DNA of 64,000 nt from assembly GCF_004364575.1 (NCBI RefSeq), contig NZ_SOAG01000004.1, positions 91,476 through 155,475 on the forward strand, read 5' to 3'. Made by a program: the position numbers and the translations under genes. The DNA comes from Myroides indicus. GTDB taxonomy: Bacteria > Bacteroidota > Bacteroidia > Flavobacteriales > Flavobacteriaceae. The notes under the pieces were generated by a model, which was not told the origin of the DNA, ran no database searches, and saw nothing but the letters and a program-made list of their open reading frames with translations. This document shows, piece by piece, positions 19,318 to 28,477 of the stretch; the stretch's first letter is position 1, and each line of letters begins with the position of its first letter.

Positions 19318-19944
19318 TCACCTTGTTTTTAACCATCCTGTAATACTGTAACGTGGCTTGTAAACCATTTGTACTTCGTGTTCAATTTCTTTGCTGTCAA
19401 AAATTACTAATCTGCCGGGCTGTGCATGAATCAGCTCTTCTTTTTCACGTCCCGCAGCATCTTTAAGATACAATGCCAGTGCTCCGCCGTTGTCTGGCTG
19501 CCAATCGGGTGTATTTAAGTACAAAACAACTGATAAAGTTCTTCTGACATCGGTATGAAAAACATCGAGATGTCTTTTATAAAAAGTACCTTCCGGATAA
19601 CACGCATAGTGAAACTCCCCTTCCTGAATTCCAAGATAACAGGTTCTGTTTATGTAATGAATAAAATTATTAATCTTATTAAAATACATTTTTTCAATCT
19701 GATCAGAACTACTTTCATCCATCCACAAAATAAAGTCTCCTCTTACTTCTTCAATAATCTGTTCATTGGACAAAGGTCCCACGGCGGCTTTTTTAAAAGT
19801 TGTCAATGATTGTTTTATCAGCAAATTGGTTCTTAGCAAATCAATCTCTTCTACTGTAAAAAAAGTATCTGTTACGCAATACTTTCTATTAATTAAATCA
19901 TCTATAATTAACTCATAAAATGCATTAACAGCAAACTCAGCCAT
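19318..19944 (-). CDS. 2OG-Fe(II) oxygenase (prolyl 4-hydroxylase-like)
   Basis: A 208-residue cupin-fold oxygenase. The Fe-binding HxD is in RHLDVFHTD near residue 130 and the distal His is in KEIEHEVQMV near 190. The 2-oxoglutarate-binding basic residue follows (KPRYSITGW). A hallmark of the family is TLSVVLYLNTPDWQPDNGGA. It uses O2 and 2-oxoglutarate to hydroxylate a substrate, possibly a protein proline. The gene is monocistronic and the substrate is unknown. Confidence 0.88.
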   Translation of the reverse strand: MAEFAVNAFYELIIDDLINRKYCVTDTFFTVEEIDLLRTNLLIKQSLTTFKKAAVGPLSNEQIIEEVRGDFILWMDESSSDQIEKMYFNKINNFIHYINRTCYLGIQEGEFHYACYPEGTFYKRHLDVFHTDVRRTLSVVLYLNTPDWQPDNGGALALYLKDAAGREKEELIHAQPGRLVIFDSKEIEHEVQMVYKPRYSITGWLKTR

Positions 19945-20160
19945 ATTTTATAAAATAAAAAACACACAAATGTAGTTTACTAAATAAAAAAATAATCTTT
20001 TTTAAATACTTTTTTCACCTCAAAAGATGTTAATTTTTTATATTCCCTTTCTTATTCTTTATTCAAAATTACCTGCTGTTATTTTCTCTTTAGTAAACTC
20101 ACCGGAATTTAATTAAACGATAATATTGTACTTTCGTATTTTAAACCCAATATTTATTCG

Positions 20161-21615
20161 ATGAAGAAAGAAAAAGAGAAGTCCGAAAAAAAAATCACTC
20201 TGTTTCAGGCATTAATACCGGTTATTATTCTTGTTGGTTTATTAGCTGTCAATGTTTTTATTTTTCGGGATGATGCTTTATCCGGTACCAATCAGTATAT
20301 TTTGTTGATTGGCGGCGCTGTTGCAACAATTGTAGGGCTATATAATCGTATTAGTTATGACAGCATAATTCTTCAAATTACCAATAATGTACGGGATACC
20401 TCTAAAGCAATTTTTATACTACTCCTAGTAGGTGCGTTGTCGGGAACGTGGTTGTTGAGCGGAATTATCCCAAACATGATTTATTATGGATTAAAAATTC
20501 TGCACCCTTCTATTTTTTTACCTGCATGCTTAATTATATGTTCTATCATTTCTATTGCTACAGGAAGCTCATGGACAACTTCTGCTACAGTAGGAATTGC
20601 ACTAGTCGGTATAGGAAATGCTTTAGGATTACCTTTAGGAATTGTTGGAGGCGCCGTGATATCAGGAGCCTATTTTGGAGATAAGCTTTCTCCCCTCTCC
20701 GACACGACCAATCTGGCACCTGCAATGGCGGGTACAGATTTATTTACACACATCCGATATATGCTTTATACAACCATTCCTACCTATATAGTTACACTCT
20801 TATTATTTGTTGTATTAGGAGTTTTATACGATGCGAAAGGAGAAACAGATACTGCTGAAACCCTAACTGCTATTGCTGATACTTTTACTATTTCTCCTTG
20901 GCTATTTTTAGTTCCTGCTTTTGTTATCTTTTTAATCGTAAAAAAAATACAGCCGATAGCTGCCTTATTATTAGGAGGATTACTCGGCGTTGTTTTTGCA
21001 TTGGTATTTCAACCCGAAGTTATACTTTTTGTATCGGGAGGAAAGGAATTAAATTTTTACAATGCCTATAAAGGAATTATGCTGGCACTGACTACCGATA
21101 TCAAAATAATCTCGCCTGTTGAAAGTTTAAACCATTTATTTGAAGCCGGAGGAATGGCAAGTATGCTTAATACAGTTTGGCTTATTCTTTGTGCTATGTT
21201 TTTTGGAGGTGCAATGGAAGCTATAGGTGCTCTACAAAAAATAGCTGCCGCCCTGCTCCGACTAGCAGACAGTATTTTTGGGCTTTTTGCAAGTACGGTT
21301 GCCAGCTGTCTAGCCGTGAACATTGTTACCTCTGATCAATATTTATCTATTGTAGTACCCGGGAAAATGTTTTCAGAAGCTTATAAAATTAAAGGATTAG
21401 CACCTGAAAATTTAAGTAGAACACTTGAAGATTCCGGCACGGTTACTTCTGTTCTTGTTCCCTGGAACACGTGTGGAGCCTATCATGCAGGAGTATTGGG
21501 AGTACCTACATTATCTTATCTCCCTTATGCATTTTTCAATTATTTAAGTCCTTTTGTTACTTTGCTATATGCTGCTCTAAATATTAAATTGAGACGATTA
21601 AATCACTTTAATTAG
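20161..21615 (+). CDS. Na+/H+ antiporter, NhaC family
   Basis: A 484-residue protein with about 12 hydrophobic segments. Characteristic pieces are SIATGSSWTTSATVGIAL, GAYFGDKLSPLSDTTNLAP (the conserved polar DKLSPLSDTTN motif of NhaC), and LEDSGTVTSVLVPWNTCGAY. It exchanges sodium for protons at the inner membrane for pH and salt homeostasis. It stands alone and has an AT-rich leader of about 210 bp. NhaC is the best family match; malate/lactate antiporters of the MleN type are close relatives. Confidence 0.92.
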   Translation: MKKEKEKSEKKITLFQALIPVIILVGLLAVNVFIFRDDALSGTNQYILLIGGAVATIVGLYNRISYDSIILQITNNVRDTSKAIFILLLVGALSGTWLLSGIIPNMIYYGLKILHPSIFLPACLIICSIISIATGSSWTTSATVGIALVGIGNALGLPLGIVGGAVISGAYFGDKLSPLSDTTNLAPAMAGTDLFTHIRYMLYTTIPTYIVTLLLFVVLGVLYDAKGETDTAETLTAIADTFTISPWLFLVPAFVIFLIVKKIQPIAALLLGGLLGVVFALVFQPEVILFVSGGKELNFYNAYKGIMLALTTDIKIISPVESLNHLFEAGGMASMLNTVWLILCAMFFGGAMEAIGALQKIAAALLRLADSIFGLFASTVASCLAVNIVTSDQYLSIVVPGKMFSEAYKIKGLAPENLSRTLEDSGTVTSVLVPWNTCGAYHAGVLGVPTLSYLPYAFFNYLSPFVTLLYAALNIKLRRLNHFN

Positions 21616-21772
21616 CATTTTAATAACAAAAGCTTTTTCAGCTATTCAATTTTTATTCATATCTTTCAGTACTTTAATATATCAGGGATAAATCATTCTT
21701 TGCTATAAATTATTTTTATCATACAATAAAAAACAATAATCAAATTTAATAGTTTAACTAAGGAAGCTAACG

Positions 21773-21780
21773 TAAATTTG
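21773..21780 (+). promoter_or_regulatory. Candidate -7 box of the peroxiredoxin operon
   Basis: TAAATTTG matches the Bacteroidota primary sigma -7 consensus TAnnTTTG and lies 46 bp before the peroxiredoxin ATG. No good TTTG -33 box is seen at the expected spacing, so the assignment is tentative. Confidence 0.4.
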
Positions 21781-21825
21781 TAATACAAAAAATAAGAGGA
21801 ATATTAACTTTTAAAATAAATAATT

Positions 21826-22464
21826 ATGTCTTTAGTTGGAAAAAAATTTCCGAATATTACTGTAGATGCAATCTCTGAAATGGGAGATGATTTAAAAATC
21901 AACATTTTTGAAGAAGCTACAAAAAACAATAAAAAAGTATTATTGTTCTGGTATCCAAAAGATTTTACTTTTGTATGTCCTACAGAATTACATGCGTTTC
22001 AGGCTGCTTTAGGTGACTTTGAAAAAAGAAACACAATGGTAATAGGAGCTTCATGCGATACTAATGAAGTACACTTTGCCTGGTTAAATACACCAAAAGA
22101 CAATGGCGGTATTGAAGGAGTTACTTATCCTATTATTGCAGATACGCAAAGAAACCTGTCTTCTATGTTAGGGATCTTAGATGTTACAAACCAAACTTTT
22201 GACGAAGAATACGATACTATCCTTACAGAAGGTTCTAACGTAACTTACAGAGCTACTTATTTAATTGATGAAGATGGTAAAATTTTCCATGAATCTGTTA
22301 ATGATATGCCATTGGGAAGAAACGTAAACGAATATTTAAGATTAATTGATGCTTACGCTCACGTACAAAAATTTGGTGAGGTTTGCCCGGCAAACTGGGA
22401 AGAAGGAAAAGATGCTATGAATGCAGACCGAAAAGGAGTAGCGGATTATTTAAGTAAACACTAA
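21826..22464 (+). CDS. AhpC-type 2-Cys peroxiredoxin
   Basis: A 212-residue peroxiredoxin. The peroxidatic Cys51 is in DFTFVCPTELHAF and the resolving Cys187 is in FGEVCPANWEEGK. It reduces H2O2 and organic peroxides in the cytoplasm. It is followed after 18 bp by a thioredoxin-fold gene and then an 85-residue gene, probably one operon, with the thioredoxin plausibly its reductant. There is no ahpF nearby, consistent with a thioredoxin-driven enzyme. Confidence 0.94.
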   Translation: MSLVGKKFPNITVDAISEMGDDLKINIFEEATKNNKKVLLFWYPKDFTFVCPTELHAFQAALGDFEKRNTMVIGASCDTNEVHFAWLNTPKDNGGIEGVTYPIIADTQRNLSSMLGILDVTNQTFDEEYDTILTEGSNVTYRATYLIDEDGKIFHESVNDMPLGRNVNEYLRLIDAYAHVQKFGEVCPANWEEGKDAMNADRKGVADYLSKH

Positions 22465-22482
22465 TCTTTAAAAAACAAAAAA

Positions 22483-22791
22483 ATGCTAGTAGAATTAGAC
22501 AAAGACAATTTACAAGAAATTGTAAACTCAAATAACAAAGTAGTAGTTCAATACTCGGCTTCTTGGTGTGGAAATTGCAGAATTATGAAACCGAAGTTTA
22601 AAAAATTGGCTAATGAAAAAGAAGGAATTGCTTTCGTTATTGCCGATGCAGAAAACTTTCCGGAATCAAGAAAATTAGCTGACGTTACTAATTTACCTAC
22701 TTTTGCAACTTTCGTTGATGGAAAATTAATCAATCAAACCCAAACTAATAAGGCAGAAGTATTAAACGAACTAGTAAGCGAAATTGCTTAA
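22483..22791 (+). CDS. Thioredoxin-family protein with CGNC active site
   Basis: A 102-residue thioredoxin fold with no signal peptide. The active site is ASWCGNCRIMKP (Cys29, Cys32), with Gly-Asn in place of the usual Gly-Pro, and the cis-proline is in NLPTFATF. A CGNC site should be more oxidising than CGPC. Its position right after a 2-Cys peroxiredoxin suggests it recycles that enzyme, which is inference. Confidence 0.9.
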   Translation: MLVELDKDNLQEIVNSNNKVVVQYSASWCGNCRIMKPKFKKLANEKEGIAFVIADAENFPESRKLADVTNLPTFATFVDGKLINQTQTNKAEVLNELVSEIA

Positions 22792-22813
22792 TTTCATAAA
22801 TTATAGATAGATT

Positions 22814-23071
22814 ATGAAACTACCTGTTATGAAACATTTATCTCAATTTGTTGAGGAAAATGATCAAGATTACATTATCGAAGCAATAGAAGTATTGGAA
22901 CACCTCACTGAACTTCCTTCTATAAAAGATGAAGAACTAGACGTTATAGGAGAATTGATTTCCAATATGTACGGTACGCTTGAGGTACAAAAACTTGTAA
23001 AAGAAGGGGCAACTCAAAAAGAGGCTTTAAACAGCTTTATGCAAAGAGTGCTAGGTGCTATCGACAAATAA
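22814..23071 (+). CDS. Small conserved protein of the peroxiredoxin operon (DUF6952-like)
   Basis: An 85-residue acidic, helical protein (MKLPVMKHLSQFVEENDQDY). No catalytic motif is seen. It lies 22 bp after the thioredoxin gene and just before a strong terminator, so it is the last gene of the peroxiredoxin-thioredoxin operon. I recall this three-gene order in Flavobacteriaceae, with the third gene listed as an uncharacterised DUF. The function is unknown. Confidence 0.75.
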   Translation: MKLPVMKHLSQFVEENDQDYIIEAIEVLEHLTELPSIKDEELDVIGELISNMYGTLEVQKLVKEGATQKEALNSFMQRVLGAIDK

Positions 23072-23090
23072 TATCGTGTATAAATAATTT

Positions 23091-23127
23091 AAAAAAGGAG
23101 AGTTACAAAAAACAACTCTCCTTTTTT
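23091..23127 (+). terminator. Terminator of the peroxiredoxin operon
   Basis: A 14-bp stem pairs 23091-23104 with 23114-23127 around ACAAAAAAC, followed by T residues. Symmetric A6/T6 ends give it potential in both directions. Confidence 0.88.
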
Positions 23128-23279
23128 TATTTATTCCCTTTTTACGTCCTCTATTCCTCTATTCTTAGCATATAAAAACTAACCTTATAATTATCAAACA
23201 ATTAATACATACCCAGTGAAAAGCTATATTAGTTTTTAAATTTTGACTATTTTTGTATGAATCAAAAAAAAATAGTATC

Positions 23280-23780
23280 ATGGCAACAGTAACATTAAAA
23301 AACAATCCCATTCATACCATTGGAGAATTGCCTTCAAAAAATACCTCTGCGCCGGACTTTACACTTGTCGGTACAGATTTATCTGAAAAAACACTTAGTA
23401 ATTACAAAGGCAAAAAAGTAATTTTAAACATTTTCCCTAGTATTGATACCCCTACATGTGCAACCTCAGTACGCCATTTTAACCAAGATGCAGCAAAACT
23501 AGACAATACTGTAGTATTGTGTATTTCACGTGATTTACCTTTTGCTCAAGGGCGCTTTTGCGGTGCTGAAGGAATTGAAAATGTAGAAATGCTTTCTGAT
23601 TTCAGAGAAGGTAAATTTGGAAATGATTACGGCATTATTTTCACAGACGGTCCTTTACAAGGGTTACTTTCCCGTTCAATAGTCATTATTGACGAACAAG
23701 GAAAGGTTATTTACACCCAACAAGTAGCCGAAACAACAGAAGAGCCAAATTATGAAGAAGCTCTAAAAGCTGTACTTTAA
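23280..23780 (+). CDS. tpx: Thiol peroxidase Tpx
   Basis: The ATG at 23280 gives the standard 166-residue Tpx. An upstream TTG at 23253 lies inside the likely -7 box and is not used. The peroxidatic Cys60 is in SIDTPTCATSVRHF and the resolving Cys is in RFCGAEGIENV near 94, the atypical 2-Cys arrangement of Tpx. It reduces peroxides with thioredoxin. TATTTTTG at 23248-23255 resembles the Bacteroidota -7 box, which would give a leader of about 20 nt. Confidence 0.95.
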   Translation: MATVTLKNNPIHTIGELPSKNTSAPDFTLVGTDLSEKTLSNYKGKKVILNIFPSIDTPTCATSVRHFNQDAAKLDNTVVLCISRDLPFAQGRFCGAEGIENVEMLSDFREGKFGNDYGIIFTDGPLQGLLSRSIVIIDEQGKVIYTQQVAETTEEPNYEEALKAVL

Positions 23781-23786
23781 AATTTT

Positions 23787-23823
23787 AATTCCAATGTGTT
23801 TATAGTATAAATACATTGGAATT
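23787..23823 (+). terminator. Hairpin between tpx and ftsK
   Basis: An 11-bp perfect stem pairs 23787-23797 with 23813-23823, with a 15-nt AT-rich loop. No long T run follows. It is probably a weak terminator or attenuator between tpx and ftsK. Confidence 0.6.
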
Positions 23824-23866
23824 ATATCAAAAAGCTAAAAGCCACGCCTATTTATTGTCAGTAAAA

Positions 23867-26341
23867 ATGGAAAAAGAAAATAAAAAAAGTAAGAATAAAA
23901 ACAGTAAAGACACCACTAAAAAGCACGATACCTCTATTTTAAAAAACAGTAAGTTTTTAATTACTATCCTGCTCATTATTAGCGGATCTGCTTTAGCTTT
24001 AAGCTTTATTTCCTATCTTTCCTCCGGAATTGAAGATCAAAGCAGTGCTGAATTACTGACCAATAGAAGTGCTGATGTAAACAACTGGCTTGGAAAACTA
24101 GGAGCATATCTTTCTCATACCTTTATATACAAAGGATTCGGAATTGCTTCTTTCTTTTTTGCCAAACTGCTGGTTCATTGTGGTGTTTACGCTTTCTTTG
24201 GAATTGCCGCAAAAAGAATAAACCGCGTGATTTTTTGGGATTTAGCTTCCATGTTATTAATTTCTGCATTATTCGGATTCTTCTGGAATACAAATCCTTT
24301 ATTGGGAGGAGTAGTTGGTTTTGAAATCAATCAGTTTTTTGTAGATTATTTAGGTACAATAGGCACTGTTTTTTTACTCCTTTTCTTTGCTTTGGTTTTT
24401 GCTCTTTTCCGTTTTAAACTATCGCCTTCCGGCATAAAAGAATCTTTAAAAGCAATACCTAAACTATTTAAAAAAATTAAAAAAGGAGATCCGAATTTTG
24501 ATTCAGTCAATGTTGCTACTTCCTCTAATCCGTCAGAAGAGATTTCATCTGTTAACGAGATTAAAGAAGAAATTACAAAAAGCAGCATCACAGATAAATC
24601 TGTCAAGAGCGATACTGAATCCAAAACCAATCAGGATATTTCCTCTTCATTCATTCTTGATCAAAAAAACCTTAAACCCACCATTGAGCACAGCTCTGAA
24701 ATAGCTTTCAAAAAGGAAGCCGAAAAACAGCCAGTATCGACTGAAACTGAAGATAGTGATTTTGTTGTGGAAGCCGCTAAAGATGAAGATACTTTAGAAG
24801 AAAACCTCGCAGCAAGTTTAGTTCGGGATTTTGGAGAATTTGACCCAACATTAGAATTATCTAATTATCAATTTCCATCCATCGACTTATTAAAAGACTA
24901 TGGAACAGGGGGAATTACAATCAATCAGGAAGAACTTGAGGAAAACAAAAACAATATTGTAGAAACCCTCAAAAACTACAAAATAGATATCGCTCAAATC
25001 AAAGCAACCGTAGGGCCTACCGTTACTTTATATGAAATTGTTCCGGAAGCAGGTGTAAGAATTTCAAAAATTAAAAACCTGGAAGACGATATCGCCTTGT
25101 CCCTTTCGGCTTTGGGAATTCGTATCATTGCTCCTATTCCGGGCAGAGGAACCATCGGTATTGAGGTACCAAACAACAAACCTTCCATCGTATCTATGCG
25201 CAGCGTTATTGCTTCGCCTAAGTTTCAAACAGCAGAAATGGAACTTCCTATCGCCTTAGGAAAAACTATTTCAAATGAAACTTTTGTAGTGGATTTAGCA
25301 AAAATGCCTCACCTTTTAATGGCAGGAGCTACCGGACAAGGAAAATCAGTAGGTTTAAATGCAGTACTTACATCACTCCTTTACAAAAAGCACCCGGCAG
25401 AAGTTAAATTTGTACTAGTTGACCCCAAAAAAGTAGAGCTTACCCTATTCAATAAAATAGAACGCCATTATCTGGCAAAACTTCCAGATTCTGAAGATGC
25501 AATAATTACAGATAATTCGAAAGTAATCAATACCTTAAACTCTTTATGTATTGAAATGGATAACCGGTATAGCCTGTTAAAAGATGCTATGGTAAGAAAT
25601 ATAAAAGAGTATAACGAAAAATTTAAACAGCGCAAATTAAATCCTGAAAACGGGCATCGTTTTTTGCCTTATATCGTGTTAGTTGTTGATGAATTTGCCG
25701 ATTTGATTATGACTGCCGGAAAAGAAGTGGAAACTCCGATTGCCCGTTTGGCTCAATTGGCAAGAGCAATCGGCATTCATTTAATTATCGCCACACAGCG
25801 TCCATCTGTAAACGTGATAACCGGAATTATTAAAGCCAACTTCCCTGCAAGAATTGCTTTTAGGGTAACGTCAAAAATAGATTCCCGAACCATTTTAGAC
25901 GGACAGGGAGCCGACCAGCTTATTGGTAGAGGAGATATGCTATATACGCAAGGAAATGATTTAGTAAGAGTGCAATGTGCTTTTGTAGATACTCCGGAAG
26001 TTGAGAAACTGACTGAATATATTGGTTCTCAAAAAGCCTATCCCGATGCCTATTTACTGCCAGAATATGTAGGTGAAGAAGGCAGTTCTAATCTGGATAT
26101 TGATATCAGCGAAAGAGACTCTTTATTTAGAGATGCTGCCGAAGTAATTGTAACCGCACAACAAGGTTCCGCTTCGCTTCTACAGCGAAAACTTAAACTG
26201 GGTTACAACCGAGCCGGAAGAATAATTGACCAGCTTGAAGCAGCCGGAATTGTAGGACCGTTTGAAGGAAGCAAAGCAAGAAGCGTATTAATACCGGATT
26301 TAATTGCTTTGGAACAATTTTTTAGAGAAGAAGAACAATAA
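23867..26341 (+). CDS. ftsK: DNA translocase FtsK
   Basis: The ATG at 23867 (MEKENKKSKNKN) gives about 824 residues. Four transmembrane segments lie between about residues 30 and 185, followed by an acidic Ser/Glu-rich linker to about 310. The motor domain has Walker A GATGQGKSV and Walker B VLVVDEFADLI, then GIHLIIATQRPSV, and a C-terminal winged-helix gamma domain (ASLLQRKLKLGYNRAGRIID). It pumps DNA at the septum and activates XerCD at dif. It probably leads a run with the LolA-like, LptF/G and ribBA genes, all on the same strand. Confidence 0.96.
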   Translation: MEKENKKSKNKNSKDTTKKHDTSILKNSKFLITILLIISGSALALSFISYLSSGIEDQSSAELLTNRSADVNNWLGKLGAYLSHTFIYKGFGIASFFFAKLLVHCGVYAFFGIAAKRINRVIFWDLASMLLISALFGFFWNTNPLLGGVVGFEINQFFVDYLGTIGTVFLLLFFALVFALFRFKLSPSGIKESLKAIPKLFKKIKKGDPNFDSVNVATSSNPSEEISSVNEIKEEITKSSITDKSVKSDTESKTNQDISSSFILDQKNLKPTIEHSSEIAFKKEAEKQPVSTETEDSDFVVEAAKDEDTLEENLAASLVRDFGEFDPTLELSNYQFPSIDLLKDYGTGGITINQEELEENKNNIVETLKNYKIDIAQIKATVGPTVTLYEIVPEAGVRISKIKNLEDDIALSLSALGIRIIAPIPGRGTIGIEVPNNKPSIVSMRSVIASPKFQTAEMELPIALGKTISNETFVVDLAKMPHLLMAGATGQGKSVGLNAVLTSLLYKKHPAEVKFVLVDPKKVELTLFNKIERHYLAKLPDSEDAIITDNSKVINTLNSLCIEMDNRYSLLKDAMVRNIKEYNEKFKQRKLNPENGHRFLPYIVLVVDEFADLIMTAGKEVETPIARLAQLARAIGIHLIIATQRPSVNVITGIIKANFPARIAFRVTSKIDSRTILDGQGADQLIGRGDMLYTQGNDLVRVQCAFVDTPEVEKLTEYIGSQKAYPDAYLLPEYVGEEGSSNLDIDISERDSLFRDAAEVIVTAQQGSASLLQRKLKLGYNRAGRIIDQLEAAGIVGPFEGSKARSVLIPDLIALEQFFREEEQ

Positions 26342-26364
26342 TTTAATCGTTCAAAATGACCATT

Positions 26365-27012
26365 ATGAAAAAAATAACAGCTTTTATACTCATAGCTTTT
26401 ACCTCTTTTAGCATACAGGCACAAAGCAGTCAGAGAGCAAAAAATTTTTTGGCAGAAGTAACCAAAAAAGTCAACAATTACAAAAATATCTCCATTGACT
26501 TTAGTTACAATATCCAAGACGGAAAAAATGATAATTACAACCAAAACGGAAGCGGGCATATCGATATTCAAAAAGATTTATACGTTTTGAATTTTATGGG
26601 AATGAAAAAAATATTTGACGGCAAATATGTTTATACTATTACCTCAGAAGACCAGGAAGTTACTATCTCTAAATACGATCCAGAGAGCATAGACAATGTA
26701 CTTCCTACGCAGATGCTTACTTTCTTTAATCAGGGATATGATTTTCAATGGGATATTTTACAAAATATACAAGGAAAACAAATTCAATATGTCAAACTCA
26801 CTCCTACTGATCCCAAATCAAACATCAAAGAAATTTTACTGGGTATTGACAATCAGAGCAAACATATATACAACAAAATTCAGGTTAACAAAAACGGCTC
26901 AAAATCGATATTGACAGTTAATTCTTTTAAAACAGATCAACCAATATCAAAAAATCATTTTACCTTTACAGAATCTATGTATCCTGATTATTACATTAAT
27001 AAAATAGATTAA
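26365..27012 (+). CDS. LolA-like outer-membrane lipoprotein carrier protein
   Basis: The ATG at 26365 (MKKITAFILIAFTSFSIQAQ) starts a signal peptide; a second ATG three codons upstream is possible. The mature part of about 195 residues has the LolA/LolB beta-sheet pattern: KKVNNYKNISIDFSY, then DLYVLNFMGMKKIFDGKYVY. LolA ferries lipoproteins across the periplasm. This family (LolA-like, previously DUF2092-like) is common in Bacteroidota after ftsK, so the functional assignment is by family. Confidence 0.85.
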   Translation: MKKITAFILIAFTSFSIQAQSSQRAKNFLAEVTKKVNNYKNISIDFSYNIQDGKNDNYNQNGSGHIDIQKDLYVLNFMGMKKIFDGKYVYTITSEDQEVTISKYDPESIDNVLPTQMLTFFNQGYDFQWDILQNIQGKQIQYVKLTPTDPKSNIKEILLGIDNQSKHIYNKIQVNKNGSKSILTVNSFKTDQPISKNHFTFTESMYPDYYINKID

Positions 27013-27021
27013 TTTCTCTTG

Positions 27022-28452
27022 GTGAAAATACTTGATCGTTATATTTTAAAAAGCTTTATATCAACACTTTTTACAGTGTTTATTATACTGTATTTTATTT
27101 TTATTTTACAGGGAATATGGCTTTTTATTTCTGAATTGGCAGGAAAAGATTTAGATATTTGGATAATTACTCAGTTTTTGCTGTTTTATTCTCCAAAAAT
27201 GGTTCCTATGGTTTTGCCTTTATCCGTTTTACTGGCATCTATCATGACATTCGGAAGTTTTGCTGAAAATTATGAATTTGCTGCCATGAAAGCCTCCGGA
27301 ATCTCTCTAAAACGCGCTATGCGTCCCCTTTCAATTTTCATTTTCATTTTGGCAGGTATCTCATTTTGGTTTGCCAACGATGTAATTCCTAAAGCCGAGT
27401 ATAAGTTCATAAACCTCCGAAAGGAAATTTTACAGACCAAACCTGCGATGGCAATTGCTGCAGGACAATTTAATGATTTGGGAAACGTCAATATCAAAGT
27501 AGATAAAAAATCAGGTGATAAAGGACAGTATCTGGACAATGTGACTATGCACGTTAAATCATCGTCCGGTTATGAAAATAAAACCGTTATCCGATCCATC
27601 AACGGAGAATTGGAAACAGACGAAACCAGCAATATTTTGAAATTGCACTTGTTTGACGGAAATTATTATGAAGACGTGACAGCAAAAACCTATTCTCAGG
27701 CAAAAAAACATCCGTTTACCAAAGCTCATTTTGAAAAATATACTATGAATATTGATTTAGGCAGCTTTCAAAATGACGGAAAAGATCAAGAAAAAATCAC
27801 TAACACCCATGGAATGCTCAATGTAAAAGAGTTGAATTACACCATAGACTCTTTAGACAATATTCTCAATACTGAAAAAAAATCTAATACTGATAACCTG
27901 ACACTCCGTGTAGATAACATTTTTAAATTTAAACCAAACGACAGTATTATTTTGCCGAGTGCACCTGAAAAGATAGTTGAAGAATTTACTCCTAAAAATC
28001 AGCAACGCATTTTGCAATCCGCTATTGACTATGTCAATAATATCTCATTTAACGCAGAAAGCAACGATTTATCTATAACCAACCAAATTAAAAAAATAAA
28101 CGATCATTATCTGGCGTTATACGAAAAATTTGTCATTGCTTTTTCATGTTTCCTCATGTTTTATATAGGCGCACCATTAGGAGCTATTATTAGAAAAGGC
28201 GGCTTAGGATTGCCCATTGTATTTGCAGTAATCATTTTTATTGTTTATCACTTTATCAATACATTTGGAAGAAAGCTTGCCCAGGAAGATGGAATTGTGC
28301 CATTTCTAGGTTCATGGGTTGGAGCATTTACCCTTACTCCTCTGGCAGTATTTTTAACTTATAAAGCTACAAATGATAGTGGTATTATAAACTTTGATTC
28401 TGTTTTTTATCCTATAACCAAATTATTCAAGAAAAAACACACTAAACAATAA
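27022..28452 (+). CDS. LptF/LptG-family permease
   Basis: I choose GTG 27022 (VKILDRYILKSFISTLFTVF) as the start; a TTG one codon earlier is less likely. The protein has about 476 residues with three N-terminal transmembrane segments, a periplasmic jellyroll-like middle (about 130-340), and three C-terminal segments. Characteristic are LDRYILKSF and PMVLPLSVLLASIMTFG. LptF/G form the membrane part of the LPS-export ABC transporter. It follows the LolA-like gene by 9 bp, suggesting an envelope-biogenesis operon. Confidence 0.92.
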   Translation: MKILDRYILKSFISTLFTVFIILYFIFILQGIWLFISELAGKDLDIWIITQFLLFYSPKMVPMVLPLSVLLASIMTFGSFAENYEFAAMKASGISLKRAMRPLSIFIFILAGISFWFANDVIPKAEYKFINLRKEILQTKPAMAIAAGQFNDLGNVNIKVDKKSGDKGQYLDNVTMHVKSSSGYENKTVIRSINGELETDETSNILKLHLFDGNYYEDVTAKTYSQAKKHPFTKAHFEKYTMNIDLGSFQNDGKDQEKITNTHGMLNVKELNYTIDSLDNILNTEKKSNTDNLTLRVDNIFKFKPNDSIILPSAPEKIVEEFTPKNQQRILQSAIDYVNNISFNAESNDLSITNQIKKINDHYLALYEKFVIAFSCFLMFYIGAPLGAIIRKGGLGLPIVFAVIIFIVYHFINTFGRKLAQEDGIVPFLGSWVGAFTLTPLAVFLTYKATNDSGIINFDSVFYPITKLFKKKHTKQ

Positions 28453-28477
28453 TCAATACATATTAAATATAACAATA

